Below are positions 12,256-24,077 of a stretch of DNA of 64,000 bases, piece by piece. Numbering within the stretch: the first letter of the stretch is position 1; every line of letters starts with the position of its first letter. The position numbers and the translations under genes are program-made. The notes beneath the pieces were generated by a model. It had not been told where the DNA came from and did no database searches. It saw only the letters and a list, made by a program, of their open reading frames with translations. Location: positions 36,199-100,198 of the forward strand of contig JADRCO010000002.1 in the NCBI GenBank assembly GCA_021464525.1. The letters run 5' to 3'. This stretch comes from Rhizophagus sp. LPA8_4_AMF. Lineage: Eukaryota > Glomeromycota > Glomeromycetes > Glomerales > Glomeraceae.

Positions 12256-13085
12256 TACTGACGACCTGACTATATTATAAAAAAGTGAATTCATAAAAAT
12301 TTTGTATTTCAAAATTTCTGAAACCTGAAACTGAAATAACAGGTTAACAATAAGATTACTACATATATCGGATTTAATTAATTACTTAATACATCATATT
12401 TAAAATTCGAACATATATTAAATTACGAACTTCAAGTATTAATAACCAATTCCGTTCCAAGTAATAAGTTTAATTCATCTTCTATCAGTAAATGTTGAAC
12501 TAATTATTTGCTATCTTTTGGTATTCTCTTTCTTTCCTTATTAATTACGATTAAAAGCTGAATTCATATTAATCATGTTTGATACATTCAATTATTCATC
12601 AATTAGCGTAAAATAATGCGCAGACAATAATTATTATGCTATTCTGGTAGCCCTAATCGGGCCTAATGGTAAATGGTGCATATAAAACTTTTGTTCGGAT
12701 TTTAAATTATTTAAAATTAGGAAAACTGGATACGTTAAACTTCGCATATATTATTGCGTTTTTAAATTTAAAAATTTACTATTATGTTGCTCAATTAGTA
12801 ATAAGCATACAGTATAAACCATGTAAGAAAATTCGATACACTTTGTTTCAATGATGGTCACCTACTGCTTCGTTATGATTGTATATGGGGCAATTCTTTT
12901 ATGCACTTCGGATAAAATTGATCAACATATACGTACCTTAAACGTATTTATTTGATTTGAATAAAACAATCTATTTAACGTTTCATATTGTTAAAATTAC
13001 AGCGCATATTTTTAAAGAGCCCATTTCTAAAGTTTGTGTTTGCTCATTTCTTATTTTGTTAATGTTACAAGCGATGGAAATGCAC
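12256..13085. other. spacer, no gene seen
   Basis: AT-rich. The open frame at 12666-12854 has no recognisable features and no partner. Confidence 0.4.
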
Positions 13086-13117
13086 ATTATGATTGTCATG
13101 GCGTTAGACAACATAAC

Positions 13118-13127
13118 CTATATAAAG
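13118..13127 (+). promoter_or_regulatory. TATA box of MIR copy C
   Basis: CTATATAAAG lies 50 bp before the start codon. GTCATGGCGTTAG, a shorter version of the family upstream motif, lies just before it at 13095-13107. Confidence 0.55.
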
Positions 13128-13167
13128 AAGTTAAAAAAACTAGCATATACGCATATACATTTTAATA

Positions 13168-14405
13168 ATGGAGAACTTACCACCCCGATATGATGGAACT
13201 ATTCAGCCGGAAGTATGGGTTCAGGACTTACGTTTCTATTGTGCTCTTCGGGGTGTCTACGACCAATCTACTGTTCTAAATATTGCCATTCTAAGAATAG
13301 ATCCCGATATTCCAATCCCCAAAGATACAAACTCATATGATTTACTTATAAGTGTTCTCAAAGACCATGTCACTCACTCTGTATTCCGTGCAGATTCACT
13401 TGAGAAACTTAACAAATTGAGATGTGAGCGTAATAGAGAAATGTCTGAATTTATCGCGAAATTCACTTTCCTCTGTAGAGGCGCAAACATCACTGACTGG
13501 GAAGAGAAAAAGAGATACTTACTTCAAAACTTGCCAAACGATATTGTTCGAAATGTATTCAGGAGTCGAATTGAACAACTAAATTCATCTGATAAAAACT
13601 CATTTGACAAGGTGATCGAAATTTTCAGAGACGTGATGCTTGAACATAGACGCCAGATTCGTTACGGCTCCAAAATTGCACTCAAACACGTTGCTACTGG
13701 ACGTTTTTTGTCTAGTAAGGATATCAGATATGACACTGGATCAAAACAGCACATAGTTAGTACACAATGGAACTTCTTGTAACGAATGTATTTAATTCAA
13801 ATAACGATTGATATTTTTTCATTTTGTTTCATGGAAAATCTACTAGGTATTTTGCAACAACTGGCAGCCAGACAGACAAACCGATTTTTGGATTGTAACT
13901 CCACCTCATAAACAATACTGCAAGGCAGGCAATCCAGTAGCGTTTTATTCTGTTATTGCATTGAAACATCAGCAGACTAGTAGAAATCTGCATTCTCATG
14001 GTGGAATCGAGTCACCGAAAACAAAGCAACAAGAAGGTAAATGGTCAACGAAAATTTTTTTGCTTGAAGCCAAGTAATAATGACTAATTGTCTTTGCAGT
14101 CACTTGTTCGGGTCCTGATACCAATGACAACTGGCTATTACAACGTCATAGCATCAATAACGATTATAACAATTCAGGACACTGGGCGATTGGTGACACA
14201 ATTAGTTTGCGACATGATAACACAAAAAAATCGCTCTCAAGTCATGATTTCCTATTAAATGATGGAAACCAAGAAGTCACTTGCCACGCCGATGGCCATG
14301 AAGAAAACCATAAGGTAAAGTTTGAGTTGCCCAATGACTATTACAGTAATTTGATCGTTGCTGACTGTTTTTAATTCTTAGTGGATAGTGGAAGTTTTTG
14401 AATGA
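13168..14405 (+). CDS. Gag-like + MIR domain protein, copy C
   Basis: Four exons: 13168-13755, 13847-14036, 14100-14314, 14382-14405, giving 338 aa with intron phases 0, 1, 0. Residues 1-165 form the Gag-like helical domain (LPPRYDGTIQPEVWVQDL, FIAKFTFLCRGANITDW). It has a small insertion repeating SSDKNSFDK compared with sister copies. The MIR domain follows from YGSKIALKHVATGRF to WIVEVFE. The first intron cuts the MIR domain after about 30 residues, so the domain needs correct splicing. There are no lesions. The protein should be soluble and intracellular. Gene order A-B-C, all plus strand, indicates tandem duplication. Confidence 0.85.
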
Positions 14406-15417
14406 AAATTACACTGACGTAAAATTTACTGACTTCACTATTGGCATGATCATGAAATTTTGCTTTTCATTAAAGTTTTTTTGAAAGCATCTTTGTTTAT
14501 CACTTTCCAATCACTAAAAACGATAAAGGCTTTCACCAGATTAAAACTGGCTGAATAATTTTAATTTTATTGCAATTTAAATGTAAATAAACCTATAATT
14601 TTATTAAAAGCAGTAAATTTTATTTGAAATTAAGACGCAGCAAAGAGTTTATGATTGTCCAAGTATAGAAAATATGTATGATGAAGAATATCATTAACAA
14701 CTCCGTTTTCAAATTCATTGCGTTCTGACCATCATAATTTAGCAACCACCAATAGTTTATGATATCAATTATGTTACAAAGGATCATCATAGGGCAAAAA
14801 GCAGTGTACTGTCAACAAAGCATATCTTAAATGAACATTGATGTTATTCTGTATTCAGTAATCCAATTTTAATAATCTTTACACCATTTGATTCATCTTT
14901 TCTCTCTTAATTATTAAAAGAAAGAAATACATTAAATCAAATAAATATTCTTTTAAAAAAAAGAAAGAAAAGTACTTGATAACAGCTATAATATTTATAA
15001 TATTTCCAAATACATGGTCAAAGACACTACTCCATACATGATAATTAAACCAGTTTTCTAGATTTGTATCTATAATTTTGCTACTTTCAATTTTTCTAAC
15101 TCTATAAGTAACTTCAATCAATCTATTATTGATATTAAAAAAATGCAAAATTCGCTATGCGAACAGATTATTACTTTTTATTTATGTTTAAGTACACAAA
15201 AATGAAAATTCTGGACACGCAGTAATGTGGCGCAATAAATCAACACGGCATAAGTTTTTTTGTACAAAATATTTATTAAAGCGTGCAAATTAAGTCATTG
15301 CGAAGATACTATCCTGTAAACAATAATCTACAATTTCAATTATCTTTTTATACAGTATTTGACCATAAAATTTAGCTACTTGAAAACAAATTGTGTATCT
15401 TATTAACAGACATTAAA
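14406..15417 (-). pseudogene. spacer with short remnant of a lineage-specific protein
   Basis: On the minus strand, 15148-14990 reads LENWFNYHVWSSVFDHVFGN followed by hydrophobic sequence without structure. The stretch resembles the conserved core of a large uncharacterised glomeromycete family to which the two genes at 15.4-21.6 kb may also belong. It has no matching flanking exons and is probably a fragment. The rest is AT-rich spacer. Confidence 0.3.
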
Positions 15418-18297
15418 TTACACTTTTTTGGCGTTTCTTCTTTTGTGTTTGGTTTCCTCAATCAAGCTAACAGTCGGAATCAAATTTCTTTGCACTTTGG
15501 GTGCTATAGTCGGACAACGAGAGAAGTTATTGTGAATATTTTGATTAGAGGTTCCATTTCGATTGGAATAAAGGTCCTCAATGCGACACTGAATGTAGTA
15601 AACAAAAAAGTTACCAAGTAAGTGTGAAATCTCTGGTATCATTTGATATCAACATGAAAGAAAGGTTAACCTTAAAGAAAAAAGCTTCCATTATCAATCT
15701 TCGTACAAGATTGAATACTGAAAGCTTCCGCGCAAGCTTTACTTCAGAAAGTTGAAAAATCCGGTATATTCCATCGTACTTGAGGTCCATCATGTAGAGG
15801 TAAATATGTCCCTCTATTTTTATATGAAAAATGATTAAAAAAATTGAAGTCGCCAAAAAGTGAGAAAAGCAAACTTACCACAAATGTGGCCTCCAAAAGA
15901 TGCTCCCGTATCCCCTCCACAGGATGAAATCATTTTATTTAAACCCCCTTGACAAAATATCGCTACTTTATACATATTATAACTACCTAAGTTGCTGTTT
16001 CTCGCGATAGAAAAATGCTTAGCTTCGATGAAACAGATCTCTTCACGTTCACCATTTTCTATGATTCAATATAAAAACATATCGGGTTTTTTCCTTTATT
16101 GCGCCCATAGGTTGCGCGGTGGTACTTTGACGATAAACTTTCACCATTTGCCCTTATTAAAGAACAAGGTGAATATCAACAAAATTTCAAAACAAACGAA
16201 TGTATACTTACCAAATGGTATCGTAATTTGAGTCTCGGAACGTTTCTTTGAAGGTATCATGAATATATTCGTGCATAATTGTATCCTCGTTATTAACTTT
16301 CTCCGAATTGGACAAGTACATATGCATTCTCTTGTAACTTTATAAAAATAAGTCAGACAGGAAGTCGGTAAAGAAAATGACAATAAGATTGAAAATAAAG
16401 AATCATTATAATGCACGGGTGACAACTTGTGTTGTTTCGAACAGACGCCTTTCGTTATCTGAATAAATTACTTGATCACAATATCTCCCCCACATTTCGT
16501 AAAACTTTGAACGAAGTAAATCAATGTCATTTATAACCTATTTTTATTGTAAAAGATGCTTTAAATCTTATATTATAAATCTGCAACATACAAGAAGACG
16601 CAGCACCATTACCATTTCATATTCATCCATAACGTCTCTAAAGGAACTTGCAATATTTGGTTTGTCTGGTTGACGAACTGCAGCACGTCAACTTCGTTCG
16701 TCCGTAAGTACATATAGTGGTTTCCTCATATTCGTTAGGTCAATTAACATGATGTGATGAAGAGATCTGTAATACAGAAGTTCATTAGATCCTGATTTTA
16801 ATCACTAATGTATGATCAACAATATTTATAATATCTCTTCATAATCCGACGAGAAGCAGAAAGTTCCACCATCTTCCAGTTTATCAATATTAGTGACTTG
16901 GTATTGACGGAAATTGCTTGAAATGTTACACTGTTCAATCCACCACTAAAACGGGCAATGATTAGTATCTCCTGAAACCAATGTAGTGAAATCAGAATGG
17001 TGAACTTACATCTTTCTCTGAAGTATGATATAAATCCTGTCTCGTTCTTAAAATATGCATCACGCATTGTTTTTTTGTTATAAACAATATCCATATTACT
17101 TGCATCATTATCATTAAGTTGAGTAGTTATTCAAAGAATATGATACAAGGCTTCAAAAAAAAAGAAAAAAAGTTTGAATTTTAATTACCTCATTTGCTTC
17201 CTGATCATACTCAGATAATGAAGCCACTCTATCGGTCGCGCTATTAGAGACTCCAAACTGTGTATGACATATTCAAAAAAGTAGTCAGTTAAAAGCGCTA
17301 AAGATGAATCTTGGCTTTCAGGATCTCTAGCACTCTCGTCAGAGGAGGAGAGAAATTCGGAAGAAATCATCTCACTTTCTTGATCGCGGATGTTTACATA
17401 AGAAGTGCTCTTCACGCTCTTTCTTGCCTAATATCATCCTTGTAACTATATTATAATATTTAGCTTTTTACTTGACAATTTTTCAGTCTCATTTACTCCA
17501 TTTACTCGCTTTTGGGGAGTTTGTAATTTAACACCTTCGTTTATTACTTCCTGTGAATATGCATATTGAGTAAGCTGTTCGCAGAAACAAGTGTGAGAAT
17601 AGGCGAGTACAGCCAGATACTTTATAGACGTTCCACCCCGATATCTTACTGTTTTTCTGAATATGTTGAGGTGTCCTAATGAGGCGGTTCGAATAGCAGT
17701 TTCTTCTTCCTTCAACTTTTTGACTTCATCCCAAAAAATGGTCACATATAGAGTCTTTTTTTCCATCTTTAGATGAGAAGAAAGACAAGTATTAGTAATG
17801 AGAACAAAAGAATAACTTTGAAGAACAACACATTGCAGTGAGTACAATATATTGTGACCGGCTAAACTTTATCCGAACCAGAAGATCATCACAAGAACAA
17901 CCAGAAGATGCTCTTGCTGGATAAAGCCCGAACCAGAAGATCATCATAAGAACAACCAGAAGATGCTCTTACTTGGTGAAAGCCTTACTGACATTACTCG
18001 AACCAGAAGATCATCACAAGAGCAACCAGAAGATGCGCTTGCTTGAGTAATCCCAGATGGTCACAACACCAAGAAAAAAAAACAAATACTTAACTTCAAA
18101 CTCATCCAAGGCCATCTTTACATTCTCTTCGAGCTCACGGTCATTCTTTAAAGTATATAGTTTAGCTAAGTAGCCATGCTCGAGTTGAATGTCTTTGTAA
18201 AAGAGGCTTGCTCCTTTCGATGGAACAGATATTCATAAAGGTAGTTTTTACAGCCACTTCTGAGTACATCTTTAACAACATGCTGCTTTGCGTCCAT
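15418..18297 (-). pseudogene. multi-exon lineage-specific protein, probably disrupted
   Basis: Diverging paralogue of the gene at 19108-21596. Exon 1 (18297-18095) reads LRSGCKNYLYEYLFHRKEQASF and later LKNDRELEENVKMALDEFE, but one base is missing between the two, so the frame breaks. Exon 2 starts at 17766 (FWDEVKKLKEEETAIRTASL then GHLNIF and CFCEQLTQYA). Later exons cover about 17425-17195 (acidic, Ser-rich), 17100-16800, 16380-16210 (EDTIMHEYIHDTFKETFRDS), 15820-15671 (YLYMMDLKYDGIYRIFQLS) and 15588-15418 (basic tail ending NAKKV). The last intron, 15670-15589, is a clean 82-nt GT..AG intron. Further stops occur in the 17.1-16.8 kb part. Either a recent pseudogene or a gene whose central exons I have not resolved. 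Function unknown. Confidence 0.5.
17875..18055 (-). repeat. intron-1 minisatellite, three units of about 60 bp
   Basis: Three tandem imperfect units built on GAACCAGAAGATCATCACAA then GAACAACCAGAAGATGCTCTTGC. They lie wholly inside intron 1 of the minus-strand gene. Read in the gene's sense, they match the block in intron 1 of the plus-strand paralogue. Confidence 0.8.
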
Positions 18298-18521
18298 ATT
18301 TTTTTTGGTAGAAAAAAAAATCAAAAAAATTGGATCAGCAAATGATTATAAATCTATTTTGATCATGTGACGTAAAATTTTAGGTATGATGTTCTTGATT
18401 GGTCAAAAAAGTAGGTTGTACAACGTCAATCTGAGAAATCTGCTAAAAATATTAACTCTGATCAATTTGATCAAATTCTGATCGGATTTTTAATCGGGGT
18501 TTGGATTGATAATTATTACTA

Positions 18522-18931
18522 GGCCAGTTCATTTCTGGTCGTTCGGAATTTTGATCGGTTTTTAGTTAAATGATTTTTACGAACTAAAAAAAAGTGGTTT
18601 TTTTTTGATCACGTAAAAAAAAATAAGCAAAGCATGCCCAAACAAATAAACTGATTGGCTTAAGTTGAAATTTTCGTGATCAGTGACCAGTAGGGTTATA
18701 AAATTACGGTATCTTAAAATTTTTGACTGAACTTACAATGTATCTTACTGTAACTTACGTATGTAATTCTGTAACTTACAAAAATACATATGTAATTTAC
18801 GTAACTTACAATGTAATTTACATGTATTGTAACCTTTGTAACGTAACTCTCACAACCCTACCAGCAAACTCAATACTAATTTTGATCACATTTTGCGATC
18901 AAAAACCCGAACAATCAGAAATGAACTGGCC
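18522..18931. mobile_element. MITE with TIR GGCCAGTTCATTTCTG, about 410 bp
   Basis: Left end TAGGCCAGTTCATTTCTGGT and right end, read inward, TAGGCCAGTTCATTTCTGAT, with similarity continuing through TGTTCGG and TTTTTGATCG. TA flanks both sides (18520-18521 and 18932-18933), consistent with a Tc1/mariner-type target duplication. The interior carries degenerate TGTAACTTACGTA repeats (18725-18850). It lies between two divergent genes, inside what should be their shared promoter region. Confidence 0.8.
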
Positions 18932-19107
18932 TACTGTTAATGGCGATCAGTGATCAGCCAACTCAATTCTCGGTGATTTTGATTACATGTTTGGATTGGC
19001 TAATGGATTTTGCGATGAACAAAAATCACGAGATTTCCGTGACGATCGACAAATAGGCACAAGGCACAAGATGACAAATAGGTAGATCTGCAAACGTCCA
19101 GTTTCTT

Positions 19108-21596
19108 ATGAATTCAAACGCGAAGGAAGAAAGAGAAATCGCTGCCAAAACCGTACTCAGAAGCAAATGTGACAATTATTTTTACAAGTATCTGGTACAG
19201 AGAATGGAACAAGCTTCTTTCGTGAAAGAAATTCAAACCGAAAATAGTAGCTATTGTGCTACACTACGTAACCTTAAGAACGATCATGAACTCGGAGTCA
19301 GTGCAAAAAGTGCTTTGGACGCGTTTGAGGTTAATACTTAGTTTTTCCTGGTGCTGTGGCATTCTTATATTACTCTAGCAAGGATATCTTCGGTTTGTTC
19401 TTGTGATGATCTTCGGTTTCGAGTTATATAAGTTATGGCTTTTACCGAGTAAGAGCATCTTCGGTTTGCTCTTATGATAAACTGAGGTTTGGGCTTTATC
19501 TAGCAAGAGCATCTTCGGTTTGTTCTTGTGTCCGGATGAAGTTTAGTCAGCTACAGCACATTACCCAATGATGTATGCATTTTTTAAGGTATTGACGCTT
19601 ATTTTTCTTTTAAGGCGGAAAAAAAATCTTCAGAAGTGGCCAATTTTTGGAAGGAAATCCAAAACTTAAAAGAGGAAGAAAATGCTATTCGAATCGCCTC
19701 ATTGGGACACCTCAACATATTCGGGAAAGCGGTAAAGAGTTAGAGTAGAGCATTTGTAAGAGGATCTGGATCGTATTTGCTTATTCTAACACTTCTTTCT
19801 GTGAGCAGCTTACTCGATATGCTAATAGAACTGAAAGTACAAATTTACCAACTAATCTTCATCATGAGCAAGAAGTGCAACAAGAATTACCAGAATCTGG
19901 TGCAGAGTTTAATACATTGCGAATTGGTATGTTTGGCGCTACCATTACAAATTTGTTATCATAAATATTTTTTATAATAAATGAAAAGAATAATAAGATC
20001 TTCAACATGGATATCAGAAAATCAGGGCTGTCATGAAGAGAAAATAAAATCCGATCACAATAGACTACTAAATGATAACATCGATATTATAACCAATGGT
20101 ACGGATGATTATTTACGAGAAGCAGTGGAGTCCATGGTTGGAAAAGTGGGAAGTGGCATATTGAAAGTGGATGATGTAAACTTGGAAGAAATTTTCGAAG
20201 AGTACCGTGATGAGTGTGAAAATGAATTTGAGTAAGTAAGATCGTTTCCCATAATTATATGAACCTGTTTGATTCATTGTTTTGTTATCAGTTTATGTCA
20301 TAGTGACATTATGGATTTGAGACCCACTTCGCAGTTAACAAAAATTATTCCCGAAGTGACGTGGGAGAAATTTATCTTGGATACATATCCTAATCATAAC
20401 ATATCAGAAGAATGGGAAGAATTAATACAAGGATTTTTTAAGGTATATTCTAAAATCTAGAAATCTTGAATTATTTTTTGAATTAGCTAGTCCTAAATCC
20501 TAATTATTGTTTATCAATTAGCCAAAAGATACCCTAGCCGAATGGGAGAAAGCCTGGCGCGGACTTTTTGACGAACAAGAAAGTAGTGAAGATCTGGTGA
20601 TAAAAGATACATTATACAATATACTCTCTCCATAGTACGTTTAGGCTTCTATGATGTCTGTATTTTTATATTGATTGGTATAATTTCAATATTTCATATT
20701 TATATTTATTCTTTTTAGCATTGAAGCTTTTAAAGCACCGTTTAATATACTAAAGTCTGGTGATCTGGAGGAAAAACAATATAGTTCACAATTTGTAACT
20801 CCCATTTTAAAAATTACACTCAATGCTATTTGTAATATGGATTGGAGAATGTAAGTGAAGTCGATTTTTCCATTCTGGGAAAGTATTCATTTGTAGTGAT
20901 TAACATTGTTATTATCTGTTAAAGTCTCGAGGTTCCAATCAGAAGTAGCAAATATCGACGCAATTCTGATATCAATCCATTCATTGATAAAGTTTTGAGT
21001 GCAAAACGTGCGGATGGCCTGGCGCGTCGATGGCAAAGCCAGGAAGAAACGTTCGTGTATGAACAGACAGGACCACCGGATGTTGATGATGTTACCGATT
21101 TTTACGTCCACGATTATAAATTGGTGCGAACCATGCGTGATGTGCTAAATCAACGAATAATTCTTCGGCTCAATGATGGTATAAAAGATTGTGATAAATT
21201 GGCAAGTTTTGGTGCTCTGGGTCATCGTGATGAAGTATCTCTGCTTTGGTGCACGATACACTTAAGATCTTATTGTTTACGTGAATATGGAAGTTTTCGC
21301 ATACCCACAATATGGCAAGATCTTCCCGTTCTATCTGAGGCAATAATAACATGCTTGAAGTTTTTTGTGAGTTCCACTAAATGTGATTCTACTTCACTTT
21401 ACATTGTTCCTTGCTATTAATATTTATTTATGTTTAGTCTTTCATGAAAGACAACACCACAAAAATCGAGTCACGTGTTAATCAAAAAATGAAATTACTT
21501 TCCAAGCGGAAGGTTCATACAGTGACGCCAAATCCACCAACTCCCGATAGATCAAAAAAACAACCAAAAAGACAATCAAAAAAACAAAAAAAATAG
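19108..21596 (+). CDS. multi-exon lineage-specific protein, possible PD-(D/E)XK-like domain
   Basis: Clear exons: 19108-19329, 19615-19731, about 19989-20231, 20292-20442, 20522-20634, 20719-20850, 20925-21366 and 21438-21596. From 20231 on, every junction keeps the frame (phases 2, 0, 2, 2, 0). A further exon near 19760-19938 (AYSNTSFCEQLTRYANR) is needed by homology. Its borders are unclear: a stop follows 19731, and only a 29-nt intron would skip it, so one lesion is possible here. The N-terminal part is helical and charged (LRNLKNDHELG, EIQNLKEEENAIRIASLG). The C-terminal core reads AKRADGLARRW, FVYEQTGPP and FGALGHRDEVSLLW, ending in a Lys-rich tail. The spacing ADG..YEQTG..HDYK is reminiscent of PD-(D/E)XK-type folds seen in related fungal proteins. 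That link is inference. Confidence 0.65.
19370..19545 (+). repeat. intron-1 minisatellite, paralogous to 17875-18055
   Basis: Three units built on AGCAAGAGCATCTTCGGTTT then GTTCTTGTGATGATCTTCGG, inside intron 1 of the plus-strand gene. They have the same orientation relative to transcription as the block in the divergent paralogue. The two blocks differ consistently (CTTCTGGTT there, CTTCGGTTT here). Confidence 0.8.
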
Positions 21597-21599
21597 TGG

Positions 21600-22574
21600 T
21601 ATATATGTTTTTCTGTTAGCAAAATATATCTATTGGCATTTATGTTAATAAAGATTTTGTCCAAGCACATTGTACTGTATGTGAGTTAAACAATTGTGTA
21701 ACCTGATTCTGATTGGTTGCGTAACAAATTGTTACCCTAATCATTTTGCTCTCTCAATAATAAATTTCGGGAAATATAAATTGTCTCATTTTTTCTGTAA
21801 TAATTAATACATATTCACTGCATAGCCATCTTTTTTCCGAACATGAGAGGAAAAAAGCAAACTTTATTAATGATTTTTCAGATACAAGAAATCTAGAAAA
21901 GCAAATGAAATGTATGATGCTATCAAAGAGGACGATTTATGTACCGAGAATATGCATTAGTTTCAAGATAAATAAAAATGTTATATAACAACATGTTTGG
22001 TTAACACTTTAAGGCCTATGGCCGAAAAGAATCAATGAGCAGTTCACACAGCATGTACAGGCGTACACAAGTTAAAAAGGAGAAAGACCCTGGACAAAAC
22101 TTTATTTTATTTTATTTTTTTGCGGACAATGACAATCACGTAACTATGGCGCAATAAATTGTTCGAATTTCCCTTGCCAGAAAAATATCTATACGCGAAT
22201 GTTGTTTTATTGATACGATAATAACATGGCTAGAGATATAACATGTAAAGAATAAATACAAATCAAAGTCAGAAAAAATAAAGTTGAATATATATGCAAA
22301 TCTTACATTGCACAGCCCCTATTCATTTGGCAAGATTTTTTCTAATATCTTTTCTGCACAGAAAAAATCATCTTTTGACTAGACTAAAATATTTATATAA
22401 AAAGCAGTATGATATTTGGTTTAAAATAAATATAAGAATATGCTTGCAATTAGCTTGTCTATTTCAAATTAAGATTTCAAATTAAGAAGCAGGTATGAGC
22501 ATCTCTATGCCTTATTTGGTATTAATATATAAATTGCATCAGAAATGAATATTTTAATATAAGTTCTGAAGGCT
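21600..22574. other. no gene seen
   Basis: AT-rich spacer downstream of the plus-strand gene. A basic, helix-like stretch near 21880-21955 (YKKSRKANEMYDAIKEDDL) has no start or flanking exons. Confidence 0.35.
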
Positions 22575-22584
22575 ATATGGAGTT

Positions 22585-23000
22585 AAGGATATTAATGGTC
22601 CTAGGACTGACTGGTTCCAAGCAAATTGCCAAGTTTTAAGATGATTTTTTTAAAAATTTTATTAATAAACTTTATTTCCAACTGAAGCATTTTTTAGAGT
22701 AGGTTATTAGTTACTTATTATATTAAGTAATAAAGTTCTACCCAAAGTTAAAATTGCTTAAAAATATGAAACTAGTCCTAGTATTAGTCTGAACTAATTG
22801 GTTGGCATTGGTCCCAAACAAATTGCTAGTTTTTGAGATGATTTTTAAAAAAGAATTATTAATAATATTTGTTTTCAGACTATTTTTAGAGTAGATTATT
22901 TATTGGAGGTAACTGGTAAGTGATCATACTTTTCTAAAATTGGCAATTTGTTAAATTGCTTCAAGACTGACTTGGGCTGATTTGGACTATTAATATCCCT
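22585..23000. mobile_element. MITE, TIR (A/T)AGGGATATTAAT, 10-bp TSD, copy 1
   Basis: The element is 416 bp. Ends AAGGATATTAATGGTCC and, inverted, AGGGATATTAATAGTCC. It is bounded by a perfect 10-bp direct repeat ATATGGAGTT (22575-22584, 23001-23010). The interior has two direct copies of a subunit of about 190 bp (CAAATTGCYAGTTTT..GAGATGATTTTT..TTTTTAGAGTAGRTTA). A 10-bp target duplication points to the Mutator superfamily. The second copy is at 62393-62794. Confidence 0.9.
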
Positions 23001-24010
23001 ATATGGAGTTGAAAGATAATCCTTTACCTTTCTATTTTACAGAAAAGGCAATCAATTAATATGAAATAATATATCTACTAATTACTGTATAATTAAAATA
23101 ATCATCAGTAATTATAAATTAAAATCCATACTTTTTATATTGTAATTAATTTTAACTACTGATCAAATTCAAAGAATCAATTTGATATATTTTGTTTGTA
23201 CTTTCTTCATTATTTTACATCTTTTATTATTGAGGATCTAATACTTTTTGTTTTAGTTTTATTTATTTAGGTGTTATCATCATACAAGAAGATTTTGTAA
23301 TTTATTGAAATATTTGAAGTTCATATTGCAACTTGAATTGTATTTAAATAAGTCAAGCAACATTTTAATTATTTTATAGTATCAAGTATATAGTAGGAAA
23401 GGATTAATAGCAGAATAATATATATTATACTGTCTCATAAGCTTTTACATTAAAGATTATTTGTAGGTAAAGATATATTTTTAATTTTCAAAAAACTAAT
23501 TAAACAAATCTGAAAGTAAATTATGAACAATAAGCACTAATATTTAAATCAAATTAATTGTTCTGTTACTTCCTTAGTTTATTTAGCACAAACATCAAAT
23601 TAGCCAGTCATATTGAATATTAGTGAATGTAACGACCTAATGGAAAAATGTGTTGAGAAAGATACACAAGGATCTTTCACTCTGGAAACCTAAGTGGATA
23701 TCAGAATATAACTTTGAGAATTATCAGTGATAAAATAGGAAGATTGAATAACTGGGAAAACCATGAAACTGTGTAAAGCTAAAGCAGTGCTAAAGCAATA
23801 TGAATTTGCTATCTTTCTTTTTCTGAATATCTCAGACTCTGCTTTCTTCAAGAGAGACTATTATTATTAATTGGTGGCAAAATTACTTGCGCTGATAAAA
23901 ATATCTTTTTATGATCCATAAAGATACCTTAACCATCGCCCGAGTGCATATTACGTGCATGCAAAAGCACATGACCGCATTGTTGACGATCATTTCTAAA
24001 ATCACTGCAT

Positions 24011-24044
24011 TATCACATGTTAGGGCGTTACCAACTATATAATT
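24011..24044 (+). promoter_or_regulatory. promoter of MIR copy D: conserved motif plus TATA
   Basis: TATCACATGTTAGGGCGTTA is identical in copies D and E and recognisable in B. It is followed 4 bp later by CTATATAATT, 43 bp before the start codon. Confidence 0.6.
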
Positions 24045-24077
24045 AAGAAAAAATTTAAGCACGCTACGTTTTTAATA

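Noticed and set aside
15589-15614. 26-nt GT..AG intron in the last exon of the minus-strand gene
   Set aside because: Too short to splice; the 82-nt intron 15670-15589 with the same acceptor restores the frame.
17875-18055. CRISPR-like regular repeats
   Set aside because: Only three imperfect units, no constant repeat with variable spacers, located in a fungal intron and mirrored in the paralogue.
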